Origin: Diphasiastrum complanatum | Taxonomy: Eukaryota; Streptophyta; Lycopodiopsida; Lycopodiales; Lycopodiaceae | Direction: 5' to 3' | DNA length: 64,000 nt | Assembly (NCBI GenBank): GCA_029204225.1 | Contig: CM055093.1 | Coordinates: forward strand, 23,913,912-23,977,911 | Shown: positions 53,085 through 64,000 of the stretch, piece after piece | Position numbering within the stretch: the stretch's first letter is position 1 | Layout of the letters: every line of letters starts with the position of its first letter | Position numbers and translations under genes: made by a program | The notes under the pieces: model-generated | Databases searched by the model: none | What the model was told of the DNA's origin: nothing | The model's input: only the letters and a program-made list of their open reading frames with translations

Positions 53085-55246
53085 TCAGAAACCTTTCGTA
53101 AGGCCTCTCCAGTATACTGATGTCGGTCTAACGGTGTTCATATTCGAAGGCCTTGATCTGTTTGGCACCCCAGCAGCACCATCAGCTTCATGACGCTGAA
53201 CAGCAACCATATTTTAGTGAGAAAATGCACCTTCGTCTTGCCAGTCACTGAAATCGATTGAATTGATTATTCAACTCTATTTTTGGGAACGGTAAATTCA
53301 GAGATGAATTCGTGTGGTGCAGTGTGCATACCTGCTTAAGCAAATTCATGCCGGAGGTGGAATGCTTCTGTTCTGTCTTCTGCTCCCGGAGAGCCGCCTC
53401 TGACTGCCTAAGCGCAGCAGCAAGACCTACCAGTCTTCCAGATCTTTGTAGAATCCTAGGCTCTACAAAGGGGGGTTTCCATTCGGTGCTAGAAACAGTG
53501 AGCTTATGACTCCCTTCCATAATATTGTTTGCACTCCTGAATCTTCTTATTGATTCCAGCCTTGCTAGCTTGCCTTCTTGCCTCTTCCCATATGGCTCTT
53601 TTTCTGTTTTTTTTATATCCTGTTTTGGCGGTGTTGCCTCAGTTCTACCTGACTCCCGTTCGGTCCCTGGAATAGATATAGACCGATTGTGCAAACGGGC
53701 GGATTCAACAGGGATCCTCACGTATGTAGAAAACCATTTAGCTAAAATATAACTGCTCTTTCGCCATGGAGGCAGGTGAAGGCCCCTTTCTTTTAAAGAG
53801 ATTTTTGCAGCCTCGCACATTGTGTTTATGATTTGTTGCAGCTTTTCGCTAGATCCAACAAAGACAGAAGGCAACAACTTCAGCATCTTCCTGTACTCAC
53901 GAGTGGGGCGAGCGATTTCAAAATGTCCACGGAATTCCAAATCTATTATCAGACGAACTTCATTTTTCGAAGAATATTCCATTATAACATCGATATATTC
54001 ATACTCTCCTGTAAGATCACAGATACAGATGAGAATCAGATGAGAAAGATAATTAAGGGCAAGCCCATTTGAATGAATCCGGATTCGAGGACAAGAACAA
54101 TGGTTCAAATAAGGAAACGTCAATCTTGTTCTAAGGAATTGATCTGGCCCTTACCTCCAGGTTGCCTTTCGACAGGATCCCATTTTGATTTGCACAAGCC
54201 TGCATTGTAACCTAATCTGTGCAGTTTTTGTACCACGTAGCACTTAAACCCGCCATTTGATCGATTTATTTCGTCACCTATGCAAAGCAAATCTGCAGTT
54301 TGCTTGGGCGTCATGACTATCAATCCAATAGTTTCCAGCAATTTCTGCTCTGCAGCGCTCATGTTTGATACCAAATCCTGCACGATCCTAGTTTATCAAA
54401 TATTGATCTCATCTCAGCAATTTCCAATATTCAAAACGAAAACCTAGCTTTGCAAGTTCTAACACGAGCGCCTTCCAACCAAAAATTGGAAAATAAGCAC
54501 TACTCAGCTCTTTTTTCGCCTATACCTACATTGTTTTCGGTAGAGCAACATCTTGATATCAAATGATTTTCAAAGGCTTGTGCTATTTACATAAAGTAAA
54601 TATGGAACATATTTTACATTCTCGCGAGGTAAGGGCTGGATCGTTTCCTTAGAAAGAAGGACTAGGTTTCAGTTTATCCATTCATTACAATTATGATTCA
54701 AATGACTTCAAAAGCTACTGTCATCAACAATTTTTGATGTCTCTACTCGGAAAATATAGAAAGATCGTATTACGACTAGACTGAACTTACCTGTAACACA
54801 TCAGCACGAATTTCAGTCGCATGAGATATCTGATCATCAGTAACGCCAGAGAAGCATTCATTGTCATCGAAGCTACCCTCTGAACAGTTGCATCGAGCAC
54901 GACCACATTTTCCAAGCTCAAAGTCATCGTCCATGAGGCCATAGACCATGGTTGCTAGAGATAGCGAAGTAGATTCCTGTCCGCTACGGCTGCCACTAGA
55001 ACTGACTCTATCAGATAGAGAAAGCCTTGGATCTGTTAGCTGCTTACAAATCACTGCTTGAGGCTGAATTTGGACATGAGATGGCCTGGCCATGGAAGGC
55101 AGTCGCCCTAATCGCGTCTGCAATAAAGGAGCGGGCGGCGGTCTTTCATCCCAAGCCCCCTCCAACACAGACGCTGCACCTCTGGTGTTAGATGCATCTG
55201 CTTTGGACGCAGACGCCAGAGTCTGGAGAGCACTTAGGCCTTGCAT
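53085..55246 (-). CDS. DUF506 / PDDEXK-like family protein, four exons
   Basis: Exons 55246-54791, 54377-54155, 54008-53332 and 53195-53085 join in phase through consensus GT-AG sites to encode 488 residues. Exon 1 carries SLATMVYGLMDDDFE and a Cys-rich segment (CGRARCNCSEG). Exons 2-3 carry GFKCYVVQKLHRLGYNAGLC and GEYEYIDVIM. The block RLIIDLEFRGHFEIARPT follows, then LPSVFVGSSEKLQQII and LPPWRKSSYILAKW. These are the diagnostic blocks of the plant DUF506 family, placed by profile methods in the PD-(D/E)XK nuclease superfamily. The acidic residues in YIDV and IIDLEF occupy the fold's expected core, but nuclease activity is not established. One Arabidopsis member (RXR1) represses root-hair growth. 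The last exon ends TGA at 53085. The 5' flank has CAG and GGA/GAA repeats. It looks intact and is the only ordinary gene in the window. Confidence 0.93.
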
Positions 55247-55619
55247 TGATCAACCTAGGTACGGTTCCGTTGTCTGAGGCAGATCAAGCTTTTCCAAATA
55301 TCTTCACAAATCAACCAAAATCTCAAAACTGAAATCAGTAATGTCAGCAGAGCTTTATCTGAGGCAGATTGAAAGCTTTAAATCAACAAGGCTTTCAAGC
55401 AAAATATACCAGAAGCCGCTGAAATGGATCGAACAAAGTCGGATTTTACCAAAATCCGTGACGCGTGCAAAACGTGTAAACTCTTATCAAAAGAGTTGGT
55501 ATCATCTATCAAAATGAGAACAAGTCCTGCTACAGCAGCAGCAGCTGAAGATCGTTAACAGGAGACGTAATAGCTGGTGTAATACCAGGATTGAAGCTTC
55601 GCCGATGCATGCTCGCGGC

Positions 55620-55775
55620 GAAACTCTTCTTCTTCCTCCTCCTCCTTTTCTTCTTCCTTTTCCTTGTATGTTTATTCTATGGCTATGGCGATGGCAGAAG
55701 AAGCAAGGAAGGGAGGGAGGTTGACGGGGTGGGGTGAGGGGGGGGGGGGGGAGGGTGGTCGGCGGCTATAAGATA
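55620..55775 (-). promoter_or_regulatory. G/C-run and purine-rich promoter or 5'-leader of DUF506 gene
   Basis: On the plus strand, a run of G blocks including an uninterrupted stretch of about 14 G lies at 55729-55757, with a GAA/GGA-type strand-biased tract at 55625-55670. A candidate TATA-like motif (CTTATAG on the minus strand) lies at 55767-55773, about 520 nt upstream of the ATG. Promoter role is inferred from position. Confidence 0.4.
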
Positions 55776-58421
55776 ACTTGTAGCGCAAGCCAAGGCAATG
55801 GCCTTGGCCCTTAAGCTAAGCTTTCTCATTATTATTTATTTGATTATTTTGGTTAAAAAAGTTCTGACCTCACTAATAACTACCTGGTAAGTGCATGTGC
55901 AAAAACCAATAAGATACCAATAGTCGAAGGAGCATATTCTTCAATGCCACAGTTATGGCAGTGCTAGGGCCTTTTCATCATATGTTCCTCAGTGCCACTG
56001 TTGTGGCAGTGCTGGGGCCTTTTCATCATATCTTCCTCATTGCCACTGTTGTGGCAGTGCTGGGGCCGTGGGGCCCTTCCAAGTTCCATCCAACAATGGA
56101 ACTGCAAGGAGAGATGGGGGAGCACTTGTTGTGGTAGTGTAATTTGGGCCTTGCCATCATATGCTCCTCAGTGCCATTGAGGAGAGATGGGGGAGCAGAG
56201 GGGAAGGTGGTGGAGCACCCACCACCACCCTTGGATTGGTATCTGCACCTTCAATGGCTATATGGTTGTAATATGTATGTATATATATGATTAGCACTAA
56301 GAAAAACAACTCAATTTTTTGTCTTTAGACTTTAAAGCTAAGCTAGTTGACACATTTTTTTGGAATCGGAGACTAAGATAATGTTGAGCCAACCCTTTTT
56401 TGAGTTGGTACCTAAAATTTATTACATATGTAAATTTCAGGTACCAACTAAAAATGGATACTATATTGATACCATATTTAAATTGAATTTTTTGCCCTTA
56501 ATACGGATATGGATATGGGAATCTATGTGCTAAAACCAGCCCTATGTATTTCAAACTTAAGGTAAATGTGAAAACATTGTTTATTTAATTGTAAATTTCT
56601 TTTACATGCCATTAACCTTTTTTACATGCACCCTATGAGCACCGGAAGAAGGTGCATGGAAAAAACAAAATGCTATGAAAAAAACATTTCAACAAATTGT
56701 ACGAGAGGCGCCATCATTTTCTTTGTTAAAAATGAGAAGATTGTATGTGTTAAAGAAATTGTCCAAGAATGTGGGTATTTATTCATTAGATGATTGTTGT
56801 ATTTTATTATGCATTTACAACTATGCATGTATCTCAATTTTTGAGTCTAACATTTACAACTATGCATAAGTTTCAATTTTAGAGTAACACCACTATACAT
56901 GACAACCAACCTAGAACAACTCTACATGACAACCAACTTAGAACTTGCATGTTCTTTGGTTGAAGTAAACAATTATGCACGACACTAGCGTGGGATGTGG
57001 AGATTGCATGTCCCAAGGGACATCTTCTTACAAACATTCTATGACCTTGCCTTGCAAGGCAAATTAGTCCATGAAGTTTTTAAAAAAGTCAATGTTAGAA
57101 GTGTCCAAGAGTTTTGAAAATCCTCTCATTAGATTATAAGTGTTTTTATTTTGAAGTCTAAATGTACATTCAAAAGTATGCATGTATATTAACTTGAGAG
57201 TTTGACATGACTATGATGACAACATGAACATGCAACCTAGAACTTGAGTGTTCTTTGGTCTAATGATCTCTCACAATTATACGTGACACAACCATGAGAT
57301 GTGGAAGTTGCATATGTCCCAAAGAGCTCCAATCTACAAGCATTTCATGGACCAACAAATAACTCCAAGTATCCTATGGTGGGCCATGCTCCTTTCTTTT
57401 TACAATTGCATAAGCAAAAGATGTTGTGGCATTTCTTTTAGATTTGGAAAAACTCACTTAAGTAGGTTCCTCCTCTCACAAAGGATGATTGTTTGGGTTG
57501 GTGGTTGGAATGTCGCTTGTTTCATGGTGGAAACATTTACACTAGTTATTAATGATTACCTTTCAAACAATATAATCCCATCATTTCTAAGCAACATTAA
57601 TCACAAAGTGTTATGGGCGGTTTTCTTCTTTACAACTTGTTGGCAGTCTACAATTTGTACACCAACTTGTTTGTCGATATGCTAGACTCGTCTAATAAGA
57701 TAATAACTCACTTCATATTCAAGAAAACACATTGGTGGTTGGGTTGTATTGCCATTTTTATTTTATTTGCAATTGTAAAATGATTTTTTTCTAGAATGAA
57801 AATGACACACATTGATTTCTAACTATTAATATTCTCCATCATGTTATTGCCTCATGCTAGTTCTTTTTGCATCAATCAACTTTTTAATTTTGTACAAACT
57901 TATTAAAAAAATTTATTGTATATGATTGTTTATCACATTTCATCGGTGATCCTTCAATAATTTGATTGAAAACATGTCATACTTGCTTGATGGTCTTGGT
58001 CTCCAATAATTCTTCATCATTCAATTTATATTTGTTGATTATTGAAGACTACGAGATTTATGTTGATGTGGTCACTTATTTGTGCATTAGATTTTTTTTG
58101 TTAGTGTGAGGTGGTTGTTGGAATATGACGTGTAAATATGTCAGATTCATACATTCGTGGATTGTAATGAACTCACACGATTTTCTCACATGTTCTTGTA
58201 GGAGATTGGGTTCTTTTGTGCTTCTTCTTAGCTATATCGGTATTTGTCTCAACTACTGTATTTTTTTGTTTTGTGCAAGTATTTTTCTTGCTTTGTAAAC
58301 TTTCTTCATGCTTTTTTGTATTGCACATTTTGTAGAATGGAACACGACATATGTGTTGTAGTGAATGATGATCATAAAAGTGGAAGAGATGAAGAAAACA
58401 AGGCGTGTGTGTACGACTTAG

Positions 58422-58424
<3 letters not shown>
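55776..58424. other. gene-poor stretch with short tandem repeats
   Basis: Contains the 48-bp tandem repeat at 55945-56070 and a roughly 300-bp diverged duplication (about 56935-57045 and 57238-57345, sharing TGTTCTTTGGT and GATGTGGA-GTTGCAT). The 128-codon frame at 57299-57685 has no recognised domain. Confidence 0.45.
55945..56070. repeat. 48-bp tandem repeat
   Basis: Nearly three copies of TGCCACTGTTGTGGCAGTGC followed by TGGGGCCTTTTCATCATAT. Each unit has a small palindrome (GCCACTGTTGTGGC). A fourth, diverged copy is at about 56125-56180. Confidence 0.8.

Positions 58425-58504
<80 letters not shown>
58425..58504. repeat. (GA)n microsatellite
   Basis: About 80 bp of perfect GA repeat, 64 bp from the solo LTR. 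Confidence 0.96.
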
Positions 58505-58506
<2 letters not shown>

Positions 58507-58568
58507 CTAATATTATGTAATTTATTTGATTTGTGACTATAGGACATAATCTAATTTTCAGTTCTTTA

Positions 58569-59775
58569 TGTTGGATTTATCTCCTCTACTCTCCTAAATC
58601 CTATTTTAATCTGTCTCCATTCATGCTGCATTTTTACTCATTTTGTCGCACAGTCTGCATATTTACATGTAAAATAAGACAGACGAATAAAACTCGACCG
58701 TCTGCATAAATACAAGTAAATTTCCACAGGCGAAAAATGCGACACTGTGTTTTTACACGTGATTCATGACAGGCGAAAAAGATGACACTACCTTACAAAA
58801 TGCCGAAGGTGCCCTAGGAAAAGCGAAGGCACGTTGTAAATCAAATCCTAAGGCATTTCGTCAGAGTGTCGCATTTTTTGCATCTTCACCAACGTTCATT
58901 TCAACAAAGGCTGACGTCGCGGCCTTTTCAAGCTCATCCCATGCAACTGTGCTAACATATTTGACAACAACAACCACCACCCATGATCTCCTACAGACAG
59001 CACATCCACTTTGTACTTTCTTCATCTGCACAGCTGTAAAATTGTGTATATATTGAATACCACTTGCGTATTCAGTGAGTGTGTAAAATAATAACATCAG
59101 AAGCTTATCAGAGATAGACGAAGTAGATGCCTTGCGCATTGATTCTTTTGTATTGTCAGTAACAGGTTCATTCATTTTACAGATTATATTAGCTTTGTAG
59201 AGCACGCGGTTTCGTCCGCTATTGTCTTGTGCTCCACAACATTATTGACATGTATATTTTGCTATACTTAACCTGATAACAGCTCTATTGTTCTGCATTC
59301 AGATTTGTGTCGATATTGCTATGTTTTTTCTTCATTCTATCTGACTCTCTTGTTGCTCAATCTGATAATCTGTTCTTAGCGAATTATTATTAGTCTAGCT
59401 GTTGATGACAAATATTTAGTCTTGCCTTTCGCGACTAATCCGCAACTAAATATCAGTTGAGTTCAGTCTAACTCTTCGTGAATCATTCGCGACTAATAAT
59501 TTGTCTAGCTGTTCGCGACAAATTATTCTTCTGATGTTTTGTTAATGTTTGACTACGTAATCAGATCGTCCGTGATTTCTATCGCTAATGTTATGTTCAT
59601 ATCTGATAGGCGTAGTCATGCTTAGGAAAAGAGTAATATAGCTCATTCCGCTGCGCACGAACACTTTCTGTTCGAATTCAATTTTTCTTCGAGTTTCGAG
59701 TTCGTTTCTCTTCGTGTTCGTTTTCTTTTCGAGCTATTTTTGTTTCTCACACTCACACACCCTCTTTCTCCAACA
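58569..59775 (+). mobile_element. solo copia LTR, same family as 26731-27788
   Basis: Begins TGTTGGATTT and ends CCAACA. Shares with the 26.7-kb LTR the blocks CTACTCTCCTAAATCC, GATCTCCTACAGACAGCACA, CACGCGGTTTCGTCCGCTAT and GCGCACGAACA. A perfect 5-bp duplication CTTTA flanks it (58564-58568; 59776-59780). No primer site follows, so it is a solo LTR left by LTR-LTR recombination. Confidence 0.9.
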
Positions 59776-59780
59776 CTTTA

Positions 59781-60540
59781 TACATTTCAAGGTTTAGGTT
59801 TTGAGCACTCTTGTGTGTAGTATGAGCTTTCATATTTATTTCCAAGCATACTATCATTGCACTTTCGTCTCCCATTGGATGCTTGAATGATGAATCACCT
59901 TTTTACTACTTCTTTTTCCGTATTCACAACCACCATCATACTAATTTATCAGAGTAATCGTATGGAGCAATACCACCACGACAGATTATAGCCAATCGAG
60001 TATAGTAAGAGCATTCTCATCAACCATATTCATGTTACATCTTCTGATAAATCCAGAAACCAACTGGAGGGACAACGGTCCATCGCATTTCTAAATGCAT
60101 TACGTACTGAAAAACGCTTGCAACTTTGCTCATACAAAGAGCTTATGGTAAATCGCTGAAGTACAAGCAATATTAAGCTAAAAAACAGCGTTGGCCAATA
60201 GCCAGATTTGCCTCAGAGAGGGCGCTAGCCAGCGATTAGTCTCTTTCCAAAAAAGTTGATAATGATACTCAAAAGTTGGTTTGTTGTCCAGCGCTTTTCA
60301 TAAGCCAAAACGGTTGAAAAAATACCTGGAAAACTGCCCACATTTGCTCATTGGGACAATGATTGATTGTAGTAGTATCTGTGAAGGATTTCAGATCATT
60401 CAAGATCCAATCCATGTCCCAAATCTTTGGTTACAATAAGGAGCAAACCAACAATCCTGCCAATGTAGAAAATCAGCATCTACATACAAAATGAGATGCA
60501 AACTCTAAGAGATATTAATCAAACATGAACCAAAACATAA
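59781..60540. other. gene-free stretch
   Basis: Short frames only. No recognised structure. Confidence 0.45.
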
Positions 60541-61036
60541 AATATGTTTGTTGTCCGTACAATTACAGTGCCCTACTGTATTTCACACGTGTGGAACCGA
60601 AAATAGCAATAAATGATCATTCTACACATAGAATTGCAAGATAACACCAAGGTAGTGCACCAATGAGTAGTAGAACCCAAAGAGAACCATGTATAACGAT
60701 GAAATGAGAGAGAGGAGAGAGAAGATGTGTCTCTCCACGAGTTACATCCTTTTATAGAGTTTCCAAACCCTATTTGGCCACTTGGCTTTCCCTCCAAAAT
60801 GTAAACCCTACTATTTTTGGGTCTAGATTCAATGTATCCAAAGTTCAAATTTGAATCTCTCTCAAACTCGACTACCAACTTTCCCACACTTTGCAAAAGT
60901 GTTTATTGAATGTATTTTAAACTAATATAACTTCAAAAAGTTTATCTCTAAGTCTAAAATGAGTTTTGGCCTCTTATTGACAATTTACCAAAATGTGACT
61001 AAACTAGACTAAACTAGTTGAAATCTCTCACACTCC
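60541..61036 (-). repeat. LTR (minus orientation) with promoter
   Basis: On the minus strand, a polypurine tract (AAGAGGGAG) is followed at 61036 by TGTGAGAGATTTC. A good TATA box (CTATAAAAGG, 60748-60757) lies about 280 nt in, followed by a CT-rich leader, as in LTR promoters. The far end is not defined, and no matching second LTR is in the window. Confidence 0.5.
60748..60757 (-). promoter_or_regulatory. TATA box in LTR
   Basis: CTATAAAAGG on the minus strand, followed about 30 nt later by a GAGAGACACATC and CT-rich leader. Confidence 0.6.
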
Positions 61037-63118
61037 CTCTTCAACTAGTTTTGGCATAGTTTTGACAATAGAACTTTGATCCAACTTTAGAATGATCTCC
61101 ATCCTAAGTATAGATCTTCTTTTTAAGGTTCTAAAGTATCTTTCATAATTGATATAGAGAATAGTGTCCAAATTGGATGCTTCACTATTTCTTACATCAA
61201 TTTTGCACATCAAGAGATAACTAGAACATGAAGAACCAAATAGAATGTGAATGAAATGATTCCTCCATGTTTCAAAATTTGTACTCTCTGGAAAATTACA
61301 GCAACCAAACAATAAACGTGAGTGATGACCATTTGCTTGCTTGTGTCCTCCAACTTTGTCCTTTCTTGATATGTCTCCACCATAAAACTCCATGAATGAG
61401 CCTCCATCTCCATCTTGCCACAAGAAACCATCAAACCTTGGAAATCCATGAGTAGGTGAGTACATTAATGATGCAAATCCAGCACCACATGACTCCATAA
61501 ACCAAGTAGGTTGCACTAGTTCATCTTCAAGATCTACTTGACACAAGAAAATGACCATGAATTCACCAAAAATTGACAATCTCCAAGTATTGGCACCAAG
61601 TAGCTCAACACTTGAGAACTTGATCATGGATGAGTGACATAATGAACCTCCAATAACTTCATTTCCATCAGCAAAACCATCCAAGAATGCTAGTACAACT
61701 CCAACAATAAGATATTGCAAGACAATGTAGCTAGTTTGTCCATATCTTGACAATTTGCACACATCCACATGAAATAGCTCAAACATGAGATAGAACAAGT
61801 AAAGTAAACTTGAACAACACTTCCTTGCTACTCCTTTGACCTTACTTGAGTCTTCAATAAGCTGCAAAAACATATCCATAACATCTTTGCCAATTACCTC
61901 TCCTTTGATGCTCTTGACTAGCTCCAAATTGCCACCTTTCCATTTGTGTTGTTGAAGCCCTTTGAGACCAACCTCTTGATCTTCCTCTTGACCATCAAAG
62001 TCATTGAACAAACTTTGTTTTCCAGATCCATTACTTGCTTTTTCAGTATGAAAACCATGAGAACCAATATCCACTTGCATAGCATCATCTATACAAGAAA
62101 ATTCTCCAAAACATGTGAATAAAGCAAAGTGTGTCGCTTCCACTTGCTTACCTTTCTCTTGATCATCAAAGATATGAATATCTTCAGACCTGAACCTCTG
62201 GAAATACTCCCTCTCAAACATATGATCTAGATCCAACAAGATCTCATCAATGCTTGATCTCGATCTTCCACAAAGGTTAGTGAAAACAATGTCACCAATG
62301 TCACCATCATAAATCAAAAGATAGATTCCAAACTTTCCATCCAACATGAAGTAGAGTAGGTGAAGATGAGTATCAAACCTAATAAATCCAGCCCTCTTGA
62401 GTCCATAACAAACCTCAATAAGCTCACCAATGAGATCTCCCTTGCCTTGAAGAAATTGCATCTCGATTTGCTCCATGTAGTCTTCTCCAACCAACCTTTT
62501 GCAATCTCGATCATGAGTGATCAATTCACAATCATAGAATCCTTTGAGTGGATGAAGAGATGTGAGATCCATGCCTTGGATCTTCCCAAGAACCAATCTT
62601 CCATTGCTCTTTCCTTCATAAGACTCCCTCTTAATGATTGCATCATAAGAAGTAGAAACCTCAAAAACATTAGAAGCCATGAAAAATATGATTAGTACCT
62701 TCAACATAAGGATGATTGAAGTACTCTCTTTTTTCAAACAAGAACTTCTACTCAATGTTTTAGGTTATGACTCACATGATAATGATTCCTCCTCACTATC
62801 ATTCACAATGACATCATTCAAAGTACATCCTACTTTGAACTCTTCGCATACTTCTCTTCTTCTTGACTTGTGACTATCTCCCTCACTAAGTCTCTTGATA
62901 GAACCATTTGATCTACTCTCTTTATGAAGACATGTGACTCCACTTGCTGGAAAAATGACTTTCTTGGAATCATAACAAAATAATGTAGAAGAACCACCTC
63001 CTTCATGCATGCACCTTTTGCCAAAAATTGGCAAATCTAGCTTGATCAAAAACCATGTAGAATAGTGTAAATTGTGTACACAAGTGGGTCCCACACATGT
63101 GAGGCCATGATGCCACAT
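61028..63118 (-). CDS. long uncharacterised ORF of a probable LTR retrotransposon
   Basis: One minus-strand frame stays open for 117 codons (63118 down to 62768), meets a single TAA, then continues for 579 more to 61028, ending inside the polypurine tract before the LTR-like sequence. Such length is unexpected by chance in AT-rich DNA. The protein is rich in Phe, Leu, Gly, Asp and Ser. Counting from 62755, hydrophobic segments lie at about residues 13-27 (IILMLKVLIIFFMA), 315-330 and 343-358 (IVLQYLIVGVVLAFL), giving a membrane-protein look. I recognise no gag, protease, RT, RNase H or integrase motif. Position next to the 3' LTR fits an additional, possibly envelope-like or accessory, ORF as known from some plant retrotransposons. 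Function is not established. Confidence 0.5.
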
Positions 63119-63709
63119 GGGAAACCCATCCTAATGTAGGTTAGGTCAAGTCAAGAGAGTTGGTCATGTCTATTTGGTGGTCATCCCTACTTTATAGGAC
63201 CCACACCTAAGTTTGAGGTGAAAATTTGACCAACTAGCTACCTACCAAGCATAACTCTAGGAAATAGACTAGGGTTTCATTTTAGGTGAAGGAGAGTGAG
63301 TTAACTTCCTTATTACATGCTGGAAATCCACCTAACTTCAAGAAGGAAGTCGAATTTGCTATGTATTCCCTCTCTCCATAGTGAGAAGATAGAAAATTTT
63401 TGGAGCTCATTGGCAATCTCAAGCTAGTTCACTATGTACATTGAGTTTTTGTGATCCAAATGAAACCAAATCAATTTCTACTTGTTTCTCAGGTTGAAGG
63501 CCGTACTACAGCCTGTAGTACACACGTGTGGGCTCGGATTTCAATGTTTATCAATGCTTTTGATTGTTAATGCTTGTTGTTTGTCAAATTCCCAATCTAG
63601 ATCAACTTTTTTGTGTCTAGTTTTTTGATAGATTGTTAAGCAAGCATCCAATCACTCTTGTTGAACTTTTGTAGATCCATTTATGGTCCTAAAGTACAGT
63701 ACTTTCACA
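63119..63709 (+). repeat. 3' part of an LTR (plus orientation), start undefined
   Basis: Ends TACTTTCACA directly before a primer site at 63710. The LTR start cannot be fixed because the second LTR lies outside the window. The upstream boundary may overlap the minus-strand ORF. Confidence 0.5.
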
Positions 63710-63722
63710 TGGTATCAGAGCC
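63710..63722 (+). other. primer binding site (initiator-Met tRNA)
   Basis: TGGTATCAGAGCC just after the LTR end. The element body continues past the right edge of the window (63723-64000 is leader, with no start of gag recognised). Confidence 0.85.
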
Positions 63723-64000
63723 AAGTACAAGAGCATAAGCCATTGATCTAATGCAAATCCATTTTTAGCAAGTTTTGGTGCTAAAAGCTAGTATTGAGAG
63801 GGCAAGTTAGAATCTTGATTTTGGTGAGGAGATTTGATCCCAAACTTGGTAGGGGTCCAAATCCGTACTGTCCACATGTGTGGGCACCTCTGAACCTGCA
63901 TTTAATGCATGGTATTCATTTGATCCAAAAAAATTCAATTTGTGAGCTCTTGGTGTAATTTTTGGTGGAGATCCTAGGATAATCTACCAAGATCATTTGC

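Noticed and set aside
52834-53193. 119-codon plus-strand frame
   Set aside because: Overlaps the last DUF506 exon in antisense. The minus-strand exon has consistent splice phase and a matching stop.

Overview
The window looks like repeat-rich nuclear DNA of a land plant, most likely a flowering plant. The evidence is plant-type GT-AG introns, a plant DUF506 gene, a plant-type P4-ATPase relic, Ty1/copia and Ty3/gypsy (chromovirus) LTR retrotransposons with primer sites matching initiator-Met tRNA, a CACTA transposon, hAT-type transposase genes, and degenerate TTTAGGG repeats. No species call is possible. Only one ordinary gene looks intact: a four-exon DUF506 (PDDEXK-like) gene at 53085-55246 on the minus strand. 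Nearly everything else is mobile DNA, much of it nested.

Left part (1-15 kb): a degenerate telomere-like tract, a (CT)n microsatellite, then an exon-rich hAT-like transposase gene (copy A, 1246-2902). A tandem array of GC-rich GGACGCGTCC units separated by (TA)n tracts follows. Next is a composite DNA transposon (element B, 3742-13697) with inverted CATAG termini and palindromic GGTACC clusters at both ends. B carries a truncated hAT-type gene with a long proline-rich, AT-hook tail (plus strand) and, converging on it, a small coiled-coil gene (minus strand). A young Ty3/gypsy chromovirus (7350-13020, shared LTR sequence identical) sits inside the coiled-coil gene. Element C (13748-14610) has the same CATAG terminus and abuts the other side of the same (TA)n tract.

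Middle (15-35 kb): a 45-bp-arm hairpin, possible unrecognised exons, a P4-ATPase flippase pseudogene (17313-18026), very long (CT)n, an inverted pair of gypsy LTRs (21292-22376), AT-rich DNA with an acidic ORF relic, a deletion-derivative copia (26731-28732, target duplication GTTTA), and broken copia pieces (RT, RNase H, integrase).

Right part (35-64 kb): a degenerate copia (35773-45157) split by a gypsy element (37082-43723) that contains an alternating inverted-repeat block. A CACTA element with a TGG duplication and an En/Spm-type gene (45196-48170) follows, then low-copy-looking DNA, then the DUF506 gene with a G-run upstream. After that come short tandem repeats, a solo LTR of the 26.7-kb copia family (58569-59775, duplication CTTTA), an unassigned LTR with a TATA box preceded by a long minus-strand ORF of unknown function (61028-63118), and the start of another LTR element (primer site at 63710) running off the right edge.
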